A stretch of DNA of 64,000 bases from Lucifuga dentata (GCA_014773175.1 VXCM01000693.1:1-64000); one strand, 5' to 3'. Counted from the stretch's first letter, positions 12,171 to 25,347 are shown. Notes: generated by a model from the sequence alone, not told the origin. Made by a program: numbers and translations.

Positions 12171-13476
12171 CCAAAATAGGGCATTTTTCAATATTTTTGT
12201 CAGTTTCTCCAATTTTCTTCAAGTAATAAAAAAGTCAGACATTTATGTGATGACAAACTATCAACACATGTAAAAACTGCTCTTTCTTATGATACTTCTG
12301 ATAATTAAACTAATCAAGCCCGATTCTTATAGTTTCTCTCTCTTTAGACCTGCATATTATTAGAACAAGATCAATTGTATTTGGGCTTGTACAGCCTTGG
12401 TGGATGTGTGCACTATAATGAGTTTCCCTTCCAGTTTGAAAGTGTTTTGGCTGTATTCTGTTGGCATTGAAATAGGTGATACCTCAGCAACATTGGTATG
12501 ACAATCAACCTTGTATTTAGTGACCACACATATAGCGCAGCCCTCATTAGGGCTGTCACTGTGGAGTTACCTTGAAGGATAAGCTTCGGTCAGATATAAG
12601 CATGCATAATATATCTCACTAAGATCATTCTGAGCTTGATTGCACCGACTCATGATGGCTCAATGAACTGTTGTTGTTGTTGTTGCTGTTATAAAGCCTG
12701 ATACTTAATGAGCCAATGTCATAAAGTGTAAATATGAAAACATTCCAACCACACAAAGAATATCAATGGAACTGTTTGACAAGTTCATTTGTTCATTTGC
12801 ATAAAATACAAACATACACACACACACGTAAAGTTTGATATAACCTGAATACACAATAAAATGTGTTTTAAATTTTATAAAAATTGAGTTATCTGTTTTT
12901 GCAAATGAACTCTTCATTTGTATAACCAAATTCATCTTGCACATTCCCTTACCACACCAATAATTTATTGCTGATTTGCAGATTAGTTCCTCACACATCC
13001 AGCTTTTTCCACTTTATTTCTTTTATATATTCAATCTGCTATTCTGCTTTTGCTTTGGTTGCTTTATAGTGTATCTCTGGCTACTTTTGCCTGGTGAGCT
13101 CAATGGGGACCCAAGCTTTTGTATTTTCTGTTTGTTAGAAAAAAGTAAAATGGTTGTCACTATAATTTAGCCCCCTGAAATAAAGGGTTGCTTTTTGAGA
13201 AAAACAACAAACTTGCTCAACTTCAAATGGCAGTATAGATTAGAAGACTTTGCCGAAAGAGAGACACTTAATAATGCTACTGCTCTCCAAGTGCAAAAAG
13301 ACAATATAGGCCCAGTAATCTGCATCATGATGTTCAGAGAGAAAATGCACAAACTTAAGCTTGTCTGTAGTTTTCATGGGATTTAGTGTCAGTCATGTGG
13401 AAATTGAGCTAAAACAGGAACACCTGAAGAAGAATGCAAATGAAGCTTGATGCACGTAATTATAATGAGGAAATCA

Positions 13477-13510
13477 TTTTTTTTTTTTTTTTTNTTTTTT
13501 TTTTTTTTTT
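13477..13510. repeat. Poly-T run with a gap base
   Basis: T homopolymer with one N at 13494. Confidence 0.9.
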
Positions 13511-15414
13511 CTGTCTCATTCATAATTGTGTTCAGAATAAATGATACAGGAATGATGGGGAATCAGACATTATATATATATCCAGCTGAATCATGAAATA
13601 CCAGATCAAATGTAATGTGTACACTCAGAGCTGTTGGTGAATAATCTTGATCAGAAAAATGGGCACAGCACTTATGCTTGTAATTTATATTTATAATAAA
13701 ACAGTGGTGGTTCCCATGTCATTATCTGTGCATTGTCAGTAATTATTATCATTAACATAACATTATCATGTACCGTCTGCCTCACTTCACTGCATTCACT
13801 GGTTATTAGTGGTCATAGTGTCAAAATTATTAATCTTGTGTGATATGATGGGAGTGTCTCAGATCAGTTTGAGTGAGTTAGTGCAGGTAGATTGTCGTAT
13901 GCATTTTGTTCACATTTTATCTGTGTTTTATGTAGTTTTTTTTGTGCTACTTTGGCATATTATGTGTCAATTTTGTATTTTGTCTATTCTGCCTGCTTTT
14001 ATACAGTATTTTGTTATACTGAAGTTGGCAAATAATTGGTATGAGTGGTAAGTGTTGATGTTGAATCCAGTACAGTGGTTGGGGGCACTTATCTGCCTTC
14101 ATCCTTCTTCATCCTCCATCCTCCTCCTTCCATCAGCTGGACTGTTCACTGCTGTCAGTGATGTTCACTGTCTTTTGCTTGTCTCCTCAGGAGACAGGGG
14201 GCCATTGTTGAGGCAAAGGCTGCCATTTACTTCCATCTCAGTACTCAGAATGATCATTTGTCAGCTGTTTTCCCTTGAGAAAATTCACACTTCTGCTTCC
14301 TCTCTCCCCAGAGGCAGTGAGTCTTTACATTTCTACATCAACATTTCACTTTTCTTCTTCTCATCTAGGTTCGCGTCTTTCCCCTATGGTGTATAATAGG
14401 GACAATGCATCTGGGCAATGGATCCTGGGGTTTGGATCTGTCTAAATTTTACTTATTTCAGACACAATCAAATGCTTTGAATTTTTACAAGTTCTCTTTT
14501 CTTTCAGCTACCACAAATCACCACATGCATGAACACAGAGACAGAAAACGCAATATCAGCCTGTACAGCTATAACTCCCTTTATAATTCACATGACTACT
14601 AAAGGAATTTAAAATAAGTTATGACAGTTACTAATTATGGTAAAATCGAGTATATGCTCAGATAAAATTGGAACTCAGGGCCTGACCTGGTGTTACCTAG
14701 CCCACCACTTTGATTAGTTGACTTATGATCAGTTTTAGGTATGTAAGCTCTAATAGGGGCCCATTGTCTCTGAAGAGTTACTTAGTATTTCTCTTTCAGC
14801 TTGGCTTGATGTGTGGAATTAAGGCAGTCAAGATGAGACAATGTCATTAATTGGAAGTGATTGGTTTATTGCTGTCAATAGTCCTGCACAAAATCTTACA
14901 AAAATTTTATTATTCCAAGTCACACACAGGGCCATACCTGCTCATGATTCACACCAGCACAAAACAAACACCGGATGCAAAAACTATTTTCTGATGGTAA
15001 GCTGGAGAATTATGTGAGGATTAACAGATCCAAATGGATGTTCCCATCTTTGCTGAATGAAGGTTGATTTATGGATGTGGATGTGATTTATCAAAAGCTG
15101 GTGGCTCTTTACCATTTGTACATTGTGCACAAGACCTGGAAAAGACATGCCCGGCGTTTTTCTTCAAAAGGTTTCACTGACTCTTCTTCAGAGGAAACAC
15201 TGCTGGCAGCTGAAACGGAGGCTTTATTTGTGGCACTCTAGATGTTTGCCTCTTTACACCAGCATTTTTTTTCCTGGATTAAATGACCCTTCTGGTGTCC
15301 AAATGTATTCATTGAATTTGTTATGCCACCGCAGACTGCCTTTTTATGTGCTGATGAGGAATCTCTTCTTTGCAGCAAACAGCTCTTTGTTGTTGTTTTG
15401 ATGTTTTGATGTTA

Positions 15415-15600
15415 TTACCTCTGCCAAGGAGGTTATGTGATCGCTGACATTTGGCTGCTTGTTAGCAGTATATCTCGAAAAGTTATGGGTGGATTTGGAT
15501 GAAAGTTTGGAAACAGATAGATAATGTCAAGAGGAAGAAGTGATTCAATTTTGGAGGTGATCTGGATCATATTCTGGTTTCAGGCTCCAGAAAAATATTT
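15415..15600 (+). repeat. Old interspersed repeat (CCAAGGAGGTTATG type)
   Basis: It begins with CTCTGCCAAGGAGGTTATGT and continues as the family described at 11985-12170. Diverged and non-coding. Confidence 0.5.
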
Positions 15601-16564
15601 TAGCCTATAAAAGCAATGCTAATGGGCTGCTTTCAAGTAAATTTAGCATAGTGGCTCTTTTTTTTTTTTAACATGCTAGCATGTTGGTAGATGTTGAATG
15701 CGCTGAAATGTTTTAAGGCAACATATCACAACATCATTAATGGTTTCCAGATGCTTTGTACAGACAGAATAATGTCTGAGTTACATTCTATGGAGAGCAA
15801 TGAATCCTATACAATAAGCATGATGGATTTCTTGATGGCAAGTGACAAGTGGGTAGCATGGCCATCTGTCCCTTGCTGACTCATATAGGTCAATGAACTG
15901 TGCCTCTGTGCAAGAAATGGTCACAGAGTGAACTAGATGTCAAGTGGTGTGTCTACATGCAAATAGCACCATGACAGGTGGAAAAGTTCATTAAAAGCAG
16001 AGTGCTGAGTATTGTTTCCTGAATCATCTAAACTTGGATTATCGGAGAAAATATGTTTAAACAATGTAAACACTTAAGTACAATTAATACCTTAACCTGG
16101 TTATTCACAGAAACTGAGTTATAATGTGTATGCAAATTCCTGGCCCATAATGTGCCCAGTGCACTCCACAATAGCACTAAACATTTAATTCATTATTAAT
16201 AGATATACAGTTCTGCGTTTATGTTTTGTGATAAATAATGGACCATAGAGATTTCATGATTTTCCAGGAATATCACACTAAAATGTAGGCTAAGTGTGTA
16301 GCTGTGTCTTACCGGGGGGGACCAGAAGTCTTGTTTTAGAGGTCTAAAAATACCTATAGAGTTTCATTTATTTATGCAAGGGCACACGTGATGTATTTGC
16401 ACTGGAGCTCTGCAGATGTTTTTCCCCAGCTAGGAACCTGGAAAGGGACCATAGTAACATATCTTCATGGAGACTGTTGATCCTTCACCGTTTCCCTCAG
16501 GAGCTACGAAGGACTACAGATACACAACTAGCCTGGGAAAGTGTGTGAAAGGTGACTGAAGGAC

Positions 16565-16565
<1 letters not shown>

Positions 16566-16609
<44 letters not shown>
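16566..16609. repeat. (GT)n microsatellite
   Basis: Pure GT run of about 43 bases. Confidence 0.95.
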
Positions 16610-16611
<2 letters not shown>

Positions 16612-18531
16612 TTTGAGTGTAATGTTTTTGGCAATGCTGTACAATAAAAAGTAATCATCCATTTCTTAATCCTTTGTTGATGGAGATTTTCCTCAACACT
16701 AATTTAGAATGACAAAGGCCTGTAATTAGTTGGTTTATTTAACTGTGACATGCGTGAATTAGCACACAAATTAAACTCGCTATAAGTCATTAACTTCATT
16801 TCCACAGTACCTTTACATGGTCCTCCATGAAATAATTTGCTTGTATGAATCTTATGAAGGCATGAATCTCATTCCTGTGGAGATGTCTCTCAGAGAACGG
16901 AGAACAAATAGATGAAGTAATCCAGTTTTTGAAATATTTGGAAATGTTTGAGAAAGGTATTGATGGTGATGGTCATGTCATCTCAAATTTGATCCATTTG
17001 GATTGTTTGCATTTCAAATCAAAGTTAGAAAGAGTGGACTAGAGTTATGCGCGATGTCTCGGAAGACTCGGAAACAATCATTACAACGACATGAAACAAC
17101 AACTTTTAAAATTTAAATTTTTAAAATCTCTATGCTAGAGAAACAAAATAACATATATTTTGCTGTGCAAAACATAATTTCTATGCTGTGGAAGATGTGG
17201 GGAGAAGGTGACCTTATAATGACCCTGATACTTTGGACAGCTTCAGTGCTCTCTTAGGGCCCCCAGAGTCTGATACTGTAGGAGAAATGCATGAGGAAAA
17301 AACAAACAAAATCTATAGATACACTAGCAACAATCTTCTGCCCAATTAGAAAAGCCCACTGTGACCAGTCTGTGTCAGCAGTTCCACTGCTGGTCTAATT
17401 ACTTGCTTTCTGTTTGAGGTCTTCTGTTTCTAAGACACAGAGAAACTAAACTAGCAGAAACTATAGCTGGACAATAGCTTAGGTTATTTTGTTTTCTTTT
17501 GTTTGCTTTGTTTTCTTTCTTTTTACATTTAGGCTACATTTATGGCTGTACAAATGATAAAGGTGTATGTAGGTCAAAAATAAATAAAAATAATAATAAT
17601 AACCTCAAGTGAATAAAACACACTTTCTAAAGGCCTTTAAATCCAGGTATTATGCAAAAAATGTAAATTCATAACACCTGAATTTTTTTCACTTTGCTAA
17701 AGTCATGTCTGACCTGTCTGCTGGTGACATTTCGAATGCACAGCCAATGAAAGAATAATTATGTTGGATGTAAGTAGAAGTGACAAAATGAGAGAAGAGA
17801 AGCTAATCATTTGTGTAGAGCAGTAACACAACATAACTATAGAATCGTAGTCAGTAGTCAATCGTCAAACAGAGCTACCAGAGCTTATAAACTGCAGTAT
17901 CGTCTATGCTCATTTTTAAAATGTTACATTACCTATGTCCAAAGATAAGGGCACTATTGATGAAGCATGTTAGCACTCTCCTCCTGGCTCTAAGCAAGAG
18001 CAAGCTGCAGAGCATCAATGTGTAGGCAGTAAGATTGACATACAATTTTACCGATGCTTATGTGTAAGCATATGCATGACAATTATGACACAATGTTATG
18101 AATCTATAGGGTGAAACATTATTTGAAAAAAAAAAAAAATCAACAATGTGAGATCTGAGATCAGGAAGATAGGGTAAAAAATAAAGCTTTAGGGGGAATT
18201 CAAAAAGTTATCTTTTTAGCCTTTGCCTTGAAAGAGGTGTTACTACGATAATTCCTTACATGTCAGGGAAGCGATTCATAAAACACACCATCTTGCAAAA
18301 ATTAAGATGCGTTTCAGTCTGGTGGTAAATTTCAGCAGTATTGTATGACATCTGGGTGACATTTTAAACTGTATTTGCCTCACGTGTTAGTGATCAATAA
18401 GTTTGATATGTAAGCCCACTCAGTTGAACAGTGTGTTTAAAAGGTGAGTTTCGATCTGATCTCGCAAATATTTTAGTAGCCCTGCACTTCTTCCTCAAGT
18501 CTCATTGACTGTGTTGTGCATCTCTCTCTCA

Positions 18532-18575
18532 CACCCACACGCACACGCACACCCACCCACACACACACACGCAGC
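18532..18575. repeat. CA-rich imperfect microsatellite
   Basis: CACA and CACG units interrupted by CCCAC blocks. Low-complexity sequence. Confidence 0.7.
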
Positions 18576-18917
18576 CCTCCCATGCACTGGACACTGGACT
18601 TCCAGTATGTGGATCTCTTTTCTTTTTTACATTAGTGTCACCCTCTTAAATTGTGGAGCTCTAAAGCAGAGAATGTAGGTTTTCTTTGCCAATTTAATGT
18701 GTCAGTTTCGCTTTAACACCAGAGGAAGCATAAAGTATAAAACATGGCTCTTAAATATGAAGCAATTCATGAACACGCCGATCTTCATTCTGTGGACATC
18801 CCTTACAACAATGTGTCGGTAATAGGACAACGATTGCTGATCACGGCACTTGTTGAGTGTGATGCTGTATAGTTACCATGATTTTAAAAAATATTCACCC
18901 ATTGCATTTTATAATGC

Positions 18918-20322
18918 AATGGGTGAATAATAGAGAGGTGGCAGTAGAGTTTTTGACTAGGTTGTTCAACGAGATCTTAGAGAGTGAGAGGATGCCTGAG
19001 GAATGGAGGAGAAGTGTGCTGGTGCCGATTTTTAAGAACAAGGGAGACGTGCAGAGCTGTGGCAACTACAGAGGAATAAAGTTGATGAGCCACACAATGA
19101 AGTTATGGGAAAGAGTAGTGGAAGCTAGACTAAGGGCAGAAGTCAGCATTTCTGAGCAGCAGTATGGTTTCATGCCAAGGAAGAGTACTACAGATGCAGT
19201 ATTTGCTTTGAGGATGTTGATAGAGAAGTACAGAGAAGGTCAGAGGGAGCTGCATTGTGCCTTTGTAGATCTAGAGAAAGCATATGACAGGGTGCCGAGA
19301 GAGGAACTGTGGTGTTGTATGAGGAAGTCTGGAGTGGCAGAGAAGTATGTTAGAGTGGTGCAGGACATGTATGAGAGCTGTAAGACAGTGGTGAGGTGTG
19401 CCGTAGGTGTGACAGAGGAGTTCAAGGTGGAAGTGGGACTACACCAAGGATCAGCTCTGAGCCCCTTCTTGTTTGCTGTAGTGATGGACAGGCTGACAGA
19501 TGAGGTTAGACAAGAATCCCCTTGGACTATGATGTTTGCAGATGACATTGTGATCTGTAGTGAGAGCAGGGAGCAGGTGGAGGAAAACCTAGAGAGGTGG
19601 AGATATGCCCTGGAAAGGAGAGGAATGAAGGTTAGCCGCAGCAAGACAGAATACATGGCTGTGAATGAGAGGGACTCAAGTGGAATGGTGAGGTTACAGG
19701 GAATAGAGATAAAGAAGGTGGAGGATTTTAAGTACTTAGGGTCCACAGTCCAGAGCAATGGAGAGTGTGGAAAAGAGGTGAAGAAACGTGTGCAAGCAGG
19801 TTGGAATGGGTGGAGAAAAGTGTCAGGTGTGATGTGTGACAAAAGAGTCTCGGCAAGAATGAAAGGAAAGGTGTACAAAACGGTGGTGAGACCAGCGATG
19901 TTGTATGGCTTAGAGACAGTGGCACTGAGGAAAAGACAGGAGGCAGAGCTAGAGGTAGCAGAGACTAAAATGCTGAGGTTCTCTTTGGGAGTGACGAGGA
20001 TGGATAGGATCAGGAACGAGTACATCAGAGGGACAGCGCATGTTAGATGTTTTGGAGATAAAGTCAGAGAGGCCAGACTGAGATGGTTTGGACATGTACA
20101 GAGGAGGGATAGTGAACATATCGGTAGAAGGATGCTGAGGTTGGAACTGCCAGGCAGGAGGCCTAGAGGAAGACCAAAGAGGAGATTTATGGATGTAGTG
20201 AAAGAGGACATGAAGTTAGTTGGTGTGAGAGAAGAGGAGGCAGAGGATAGGGTTAGATGGAGGCAGATGATTCGCTGTGGTGACCCCTGAAGGGAAAGCC
20301 GAAAGGAAAAGAAGAGAAGAGA
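18918..20322 (+). mobile_element. 5'-truncated RTE-type LINE with 14-bp target-site duplication
   Basis: Exact 14-base copies of GCATTTTATAATGC flank the insert at 18904-18917 and 20323-20336. The insert carries only the reverse transcriptase and C-terminal part of the ORF; the endonuclease is missing, as in 5'-truncated insertions. It ends in a GA-rich tail (GAAAAGAAGAGAAGAGA) in place of poly-A, as RTE-like elements often do. The first 12 bases (18918-18929) are the exact reverse complement of the 12 bases before the left duplication (18892-18903), so the 5' junction is a fold-back and not LINE sequence. The exact duplication and uninterrupted frame suggest a recent insertion. Confidence 0.88.
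18930..20290 (+). CDS. Reverse transcriptase of RTE-type LINE (partial ORF2)
   Basis: An uninterrupted frame of about 453 codons encodes the reverse transcriptase of a non-LTR retrotransposon, which would copy its own RNA at a nicked target. Motifs in order: NYRGIKLMSHTMKLWERVVE (finger), FVDLEKAYDRVP (motif A aspartate), HQGSALSPFLFAVVMDRL (motif B), and MFADDIVI (motif C, FADD at 19535-19546). The C-terminal RLRWFGHVQRR and PRGRPKRRF blocks are typical of RTE/RTEX-like elements. The open frame formally reaches an ATG at 18878, but codons before about 18930 come from target DNA and junction filler. The apurinic endonuclease is absent, so this copy cannot move by itself. Clade assignment is from remembered similarity. 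Confidence 0.85.
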
Positions 20323-21104
20323 GCATTTTATAATGCCTTTATTATTAACTTCTTGGAGAACTTCCTACTTAGTCAGTTACATTGAGAGCATGCAAAGAGA
20401 GAGAATGATCCTCTCCCTGAATACTAATCCCTTTAGAACAAATTAGCATTTAATGTGCCTTTCTTCTTCACTCATATGTCTGGATATCGCAATATCACTG
20501 TTGGTCTAGAATAATCAAAATTCCTCATGCTCCCCACCCCACCCACCCACACTCCCTCATCTCCTGCTGTGGAGAATTTTGACTTTTCTATAAATAAAAG
20601 GAAAGTCAGAACTTGCACATGGTAATGAAGCTTCTGCAGTTTGTGAGGAGGAGATTCATTTTAAGTTGTAGCATAGCAGTAGTCAGACAAAACTATAGAA
20701 CACCATATGAAAAAGTTTGAAGTTATTTGGTTTAAGACAAACATGAGTCATTATATTGATTGACAGTTTACTTTTTTTTTTTTTAACTTTTAAAGGATAT
20801 TAGCACTTTTCAAACAGGTTTTTCAAAGTAAAATGAGGCAACAAAACAATTGTCAATGAAGCTAAAGAAATTGATGCACAAATTAGGACTGAATCTGTCA
20901 CAAAGTCTGCAAAACAGTTTGATGTGGCAGCTTAAGGGAGGCAATCCGAAAAATCAATAGTTAAAATAATAGTAATGGAACTACTTTGGCAAAAAAGAAC
21001 AGGCATTGGAAAACTAGTTTTTCTAGGGATGGATTAACATTTACAGGTTTCCAAATTGAAAATAAATGCAAATTACAGAATTTAACAAGTGCCTCAGTCT
21101 GAAC

Positions 21105-21105
21105 C

Positions 21106-21133
<28 letters not shown>
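21105..21133. repeat. Poly-A run
   Basis: A homopolymer of about 28 bases inside the remains of a DNA transposon. Confidence 0.9.
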
Positions 21134-21137
<4 letters not shown>

Positions 21138-21429
21138 TTCACAGAGCTGATTTTTTTTAATGATGGGGCAACCTTTCTAAATGGCTGCCCCATCCTTTTT
21201 TTTCTCTCTCTCTTTTCATCTGTCTGCATATATAGTCGTGGTATATGCCAAGATTGACATAAACCATTTTGTATATATATACAATGGCTGCCCCTCCCAA
21301 GTTCAAAGCACAGCAGCACATAATGTGTTGCTGGAGTAATGAAGTCTGATGAGTGGTTTAGTCCTACTTCCAGTTTTTTTATTTTTATTTATTGATTTAT
21401 TTCACATTTTATAAAAGCTAAAATCTATA

Positions 21430-21900
21430 TTTCACCTGCAGGGTCTATTTCCACTTGTTAAAAATAATTTGTAGCATATAGATAACCACCATGTGGAATC
21501 ATCAGGCCTGATTATTGTTCTGCACGATCCCATAACTGCTGAAGGTCTATGAGACCATTTTGTAGCAACCATGCCCCCTGTTCCATATTGCAAACACTGT
21601 TTCCTCTTGATGCTTCTATTTTCCAAGATGATAATGTCCCCATGAGACCCCATAAACACTGCTAAACAAATTCAAAAGTAGTGCCATGAATGCCAATTGA
21701 ACATCCTCCATGACCTCCTGAATCACCTGACCTAAAAATCACCGAAACTTTGTAGCACACAATGAAGGAAACAGATGCCAGCCTTCTTTACCCATCAAAG
21801 AATTTCAGGCTTTCTTTTTTATTTTATGAAGAATGGTGTAATGACTCATATGGGAGAACCTCCTTGTTAGATACTTTGCATTAGGGATACATGTAGTGTT
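21430..21900 (+). pseudogene. Decayed Tc1/mariner-like transposase
   Basis: Conceptual reading on the + strand gives FQDDNVPMRPHKHC around 21631, then about 60 bases on HPP-PPESPDLKITETL-HTMKE around 21700-21760, across stops. These resemble the FQQDNDPKH and WPPQSPDLNPIE(N/H)LW blocks that carry the second and third catalytic acids of Tc1-like DDE transposases. Stops and shifts interrupt every frame, so it is inactive. The element may reach from about 20650 to 22060, but I could not match terminal inverted repeats. Confidence 0.42.
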
Positions 21901-24165
21901 TTTAGGGCCCACTGCTATTGTGGCATATAATGGTTTTAGGGTTTTTTACGTATGCTATTGAGCTGTTGAGTATACTCATTTGATGCACCTTCTCTGCAGT
22001 ATTTATTAGGTGATTTTCAGTCTTTTGTTGCATAACTTTTAGAGTTATAATAATTAACTAAATTAATATTCAGCTAAAATCTGAGTTATAAATACAGCTT
22101 TTTTTTTTGACCATTTCACCATTTATTGAGACTCTGAATTGCTTGATAAACTTGTGTCTGTATTTTGCATGCACATCAGCATGAATTATAGACATTGCGG
22201 TACCATGTATGACTCAACATGGATGAGTTAAGCCAATGAGGATAAGCGGATTTTTCTGAAGGAAAAATGCACCAATAATTGATGATGTTGGAATCACTGA
22301 AAATGACAACATTGTCCTGACAGCAGCAAAAATAACATCATTCCTATCATAACTGAGAGACAGATGGTGGGATTGACGACAAGAGTTTGAAAAGAAGTTT
22401 GCTGCATCCTATAAAGTATCTGTCTCGTGTGTGTGTTTGTAAATCTATCTCATTATAAGATTGTTTTCATAAGCGTGTGGCATTGCTGATGTTCCACTAA
22501 ACAGTAGTGTGCCTGTCATCATTTCCACTTTGTTTGCCTTGTCTGCCTTTTCAGTTTCAGTTTGTCATATACTTAGGATGTAACTGGAAAGTCAGCATGC
22601 GGTATAGAGAATCTGTGACACCAAGATTTGTCAACAAATAAATACAGTAATCTAAAGAAGACATGATTTGTGAACTAAAATGTTCAGGTTAATACAGTTC
22701 AAGTTGAAGATGGGGTAAATTAGTGTAATGATGTGAATACAGAATGGTGCTCATTATCATAATTGACTTGACTAGGATTTCCTGATGCTTTTTCTCTCAT
22801 TTATTTTATTCACTTACAGGAAATTCTGAAAGTGGATGGAATAGCTTGCACCAAAACCATACGCAGAATACAACAAACCCAAAAGTCTCATTTTAAAGCA
22901 TTATTTAAAGTTTTCATCTGAGTTCCCACTGGCTGCTGTCACTGCAAGTTGCATATTTAGTCTCTGTCCAGTTTATGGGACGAGACTGGACCGTCACTTT
23001 GCCCAACAAAATCAAAATTAAAAAAAAAAACAAAAAACCTTTGCCATCCCAACAGGGAGAGTTGTGAATTGTGAGTTAAACGACATTCTACTCCATCCAC
23101 CCGACTGGATACTGGCCGGCAGAAGATATGGTACAGAAGTCGTTGTCTTTTCACCATGAGAAAATGATACCATTTGTGGTTCGGTATGTCAGATAATAAT
23201 ACACCTCTATTCTATTTAATAATTCTATTGCACCAAAGAGTTTTTGGTACTTTAAGAGCAGTGAAATTGACAAATAATATAGTTGGAAATGAAAATTGAC
23301 ATAACTTTCAGCGAATTAAAACAAATTATTTTTTTTATAGTGGATCATACCACTGGAGATCTGCACTGTGAAATGTACTAGTGTTCCACTCTGAACCTGT
23401 GTCAAAAGGGCGACAGTGACAGACAATGCTGTGTGTGAGTGGAATAACAATACATTGAGTATAAAAGGTTAATGAGCCTCAGCCTGGAGAACTGTAACAT
23501 CTCTGTCATGTGAATTTTCCTGCTTCTATAGGAGAGCGAAGCAAATGACAGAGGAAGAATACAGCAGTCTGACTACAGCCAGCTAAAATTGGCTACTCAT
23601 ATATAAAGATAGATTAGATACATACATAGAGATTTTGTGGATCCAAGGCTTGTTGAGGAGGGGGTTCACTCTAATGCAGAGGTGGACAACTTAGGTTCCC
23701 AGATATGAAAATGAATCATTTTCACTTATGGTTGCCTGTCATATGATTGGCATGCCTGCTCTTGTATATTGGTCATATGTTCTTCCTTCCATATAGGTGC
23801 ATATGTAAATATATACAGCCATTATTACCAATTTTCCAGTGGTAATAACTGTTGATTGGACTCATTTTAACACTGGAAGTGTTGTATTAGCACCCACAGA
23901 GTTAAATCAAAGCTGCTGGGTTAAGTGTGACATGCATAATTTTGATCCATACATGGTGACAACAATGTTTGGTTTATTGTATCCTTGCTAAAGTATTTAT
24001 ATAAATTTACAGGAGAATGCAATAATGCAATAACTAAGAACAACTCAACTAAACACACCTTTTCACTGGGTTAAACAAACCAAAAATATGAATTTCCTCA
24101 TAATTGCACCTTGTCCTTGAGTATCATATGTATGGCATTTATTCTGAACTTTAAAACTTTCTCAG

Positions 24166-24331
24166 GAAAAGAGGCTGTGTGCACACCCTTTCCTGGAGAT
24201 CTACAGAGAGGGTCAGATCCAGTTCATGGCCCCCTTGGCTCGCCAAGGAGATTTCTATATCCCTGAAGTCCGCCAAGTGGAAAGCAGGCTATCAACACAA
24301 GAGGAATCACCCACTGACACAGAAATCTCAG
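24166..24331 (+). CDS. tex264: TEX264 internal exon (end of GyrI-like domain)
   Basis: The exon encodes EKRLCAHPFLEIY, REGQIQFMAPLARQGDFYIP and EVRQVESR, continuing directly from YIK of the previous exon. Human TEX264 has YIKERKLCAYPRLEIY, then PLARQGDFYVPE in the same order, so this is the C-terminal edge of the GyrI-like domain plus the start of the disordered tail. The acceptor is TTTCTCAG (24158-24165). The donor GTGGGT begins at 24332, leaving one base of a split glycine codon (phase 1). The human junction also precedes a GAD sequence. The overlapping open frame in the +1 register is a shadow. Confidence 0.93.
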
Positions 24332-25347
24332 GTGGGTGTGCTTCAGTTTGTTTTGTGGTGCCTTTTTTCCTAAGGATTTCCATACATTTATTACTGAACG
24401 TGCAAATCTGTTTGAACTCTGTTAAGCTATATCACACCATAGGCTCACCAACATTACCAGTATCACCAATTGCTGTAGTCAAATATAGATTTAAGATATG
24501 TTACAGGTAAAGGTGTGTAAGTTTGCAAATAAATGGCAACTTGCTTGAGGATTTCTCTTCCCATATAAACAACAGTATAACAGTATTATGAAAGAGGACA
24601 TGTTTGTGACAGTTTTAGTCCTATGGGTTTTAAAGAGTTTCACCTCTTTATTGCTTTCTTGATAGTTATTACTGTTTTTTTTTTTTTTTAATTAAATAAA
24701 GATATTGGCCATCAGAAGAATGTATCCTAAAGCATGTGCTTCAGGATTCAGCCATGGTAGCTGCTACTTGATTCGGACTTGTGGGATTTCAACCTTGTTT
24801 CTAATACTGCTTTGTTTATGAGATTCCCCCACCAAATCTGTGATTGACATCTTAATGAGAAGCCCACAAACAACGGCCTGTGGAGGCTGTGTAGCTACTA
24901 GCTGATTGTCTGTCCACAGCTATGGTCTCCAAGCTGCTCAGTCTACAGTGACCTGATAAAATGTTTTCCATTATTTAAAAGGGAAATTATCTTTCCTTTC
25001 TTAGTGGGATCTTTGGCCCTTGGAAAATGTAGCTACAATCACTTTTCATATCACAACAAAAATGCTTATGCATTATAGTGATTTAATCAATAATACAGTC
25101 ATCAATAAAATAATTAGCAATAAATTCATTACAACAGAATAAATTCAAAGCACAGTTTCAGTTTGCTTCAAAATTTTGTTTCAGTTCTTTTTTCAGTTCA
25201 GTCAGTTCAGCTCAGTTCTCCGAAGACAGAACAGAAAAACAGTCATTTCACTTTAGTTTTTTTCAAACACCCACTCAAAACCAAGACTCTTATGTTTCAC
25301 CTAAAATATCCACAGCAAGATTTTATCAAACCACCCCCCCCCAAAAA

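Larger units (their letters stand above)
5424..24165 (+). other. tex264: tex264 intron, 18.7 kb
   Basis: Large phase-0 intron. It contains GT, GA and CA microsatellites, several poly-T runs, L2-tail and GGAGGTTATG-type old repeats, one short TTAA MITE, an open but 5'-truncated RTE-type LINE (18918-20322) and a decayed Tc1-like transposase. Between these, for example 5640-6390, 8000-9600, 12200-15400, 15900-18500 and 22100-24100, I see only AT-rich unique-looking DNA with no conserved frame. The acceptor reads TTTCTCAG at 24158-24165. Confidence 0.7.

Noticed and set aside
14052..14396. Open frame of 114 codons at 14052-14396
   Set aside because: Ser/Leu/Phe-rich chance frame without family resemblance, inside a tex264 intron.
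18878..18930. ATG at 18878 as the start of the LINE protein
   Set aside because: Sequence up to 18917 is target DNA and its duplication, and 18918-18929 is junction filler; LINE-derived codons begin after that.
19240..20211. Minus-strand open frame of 323 codons
   Set aside because: It is antisense to the intact reverse transcriptase, is rich in Ser and Leu from the complementary purine-rich coding strand, and resembles no family.
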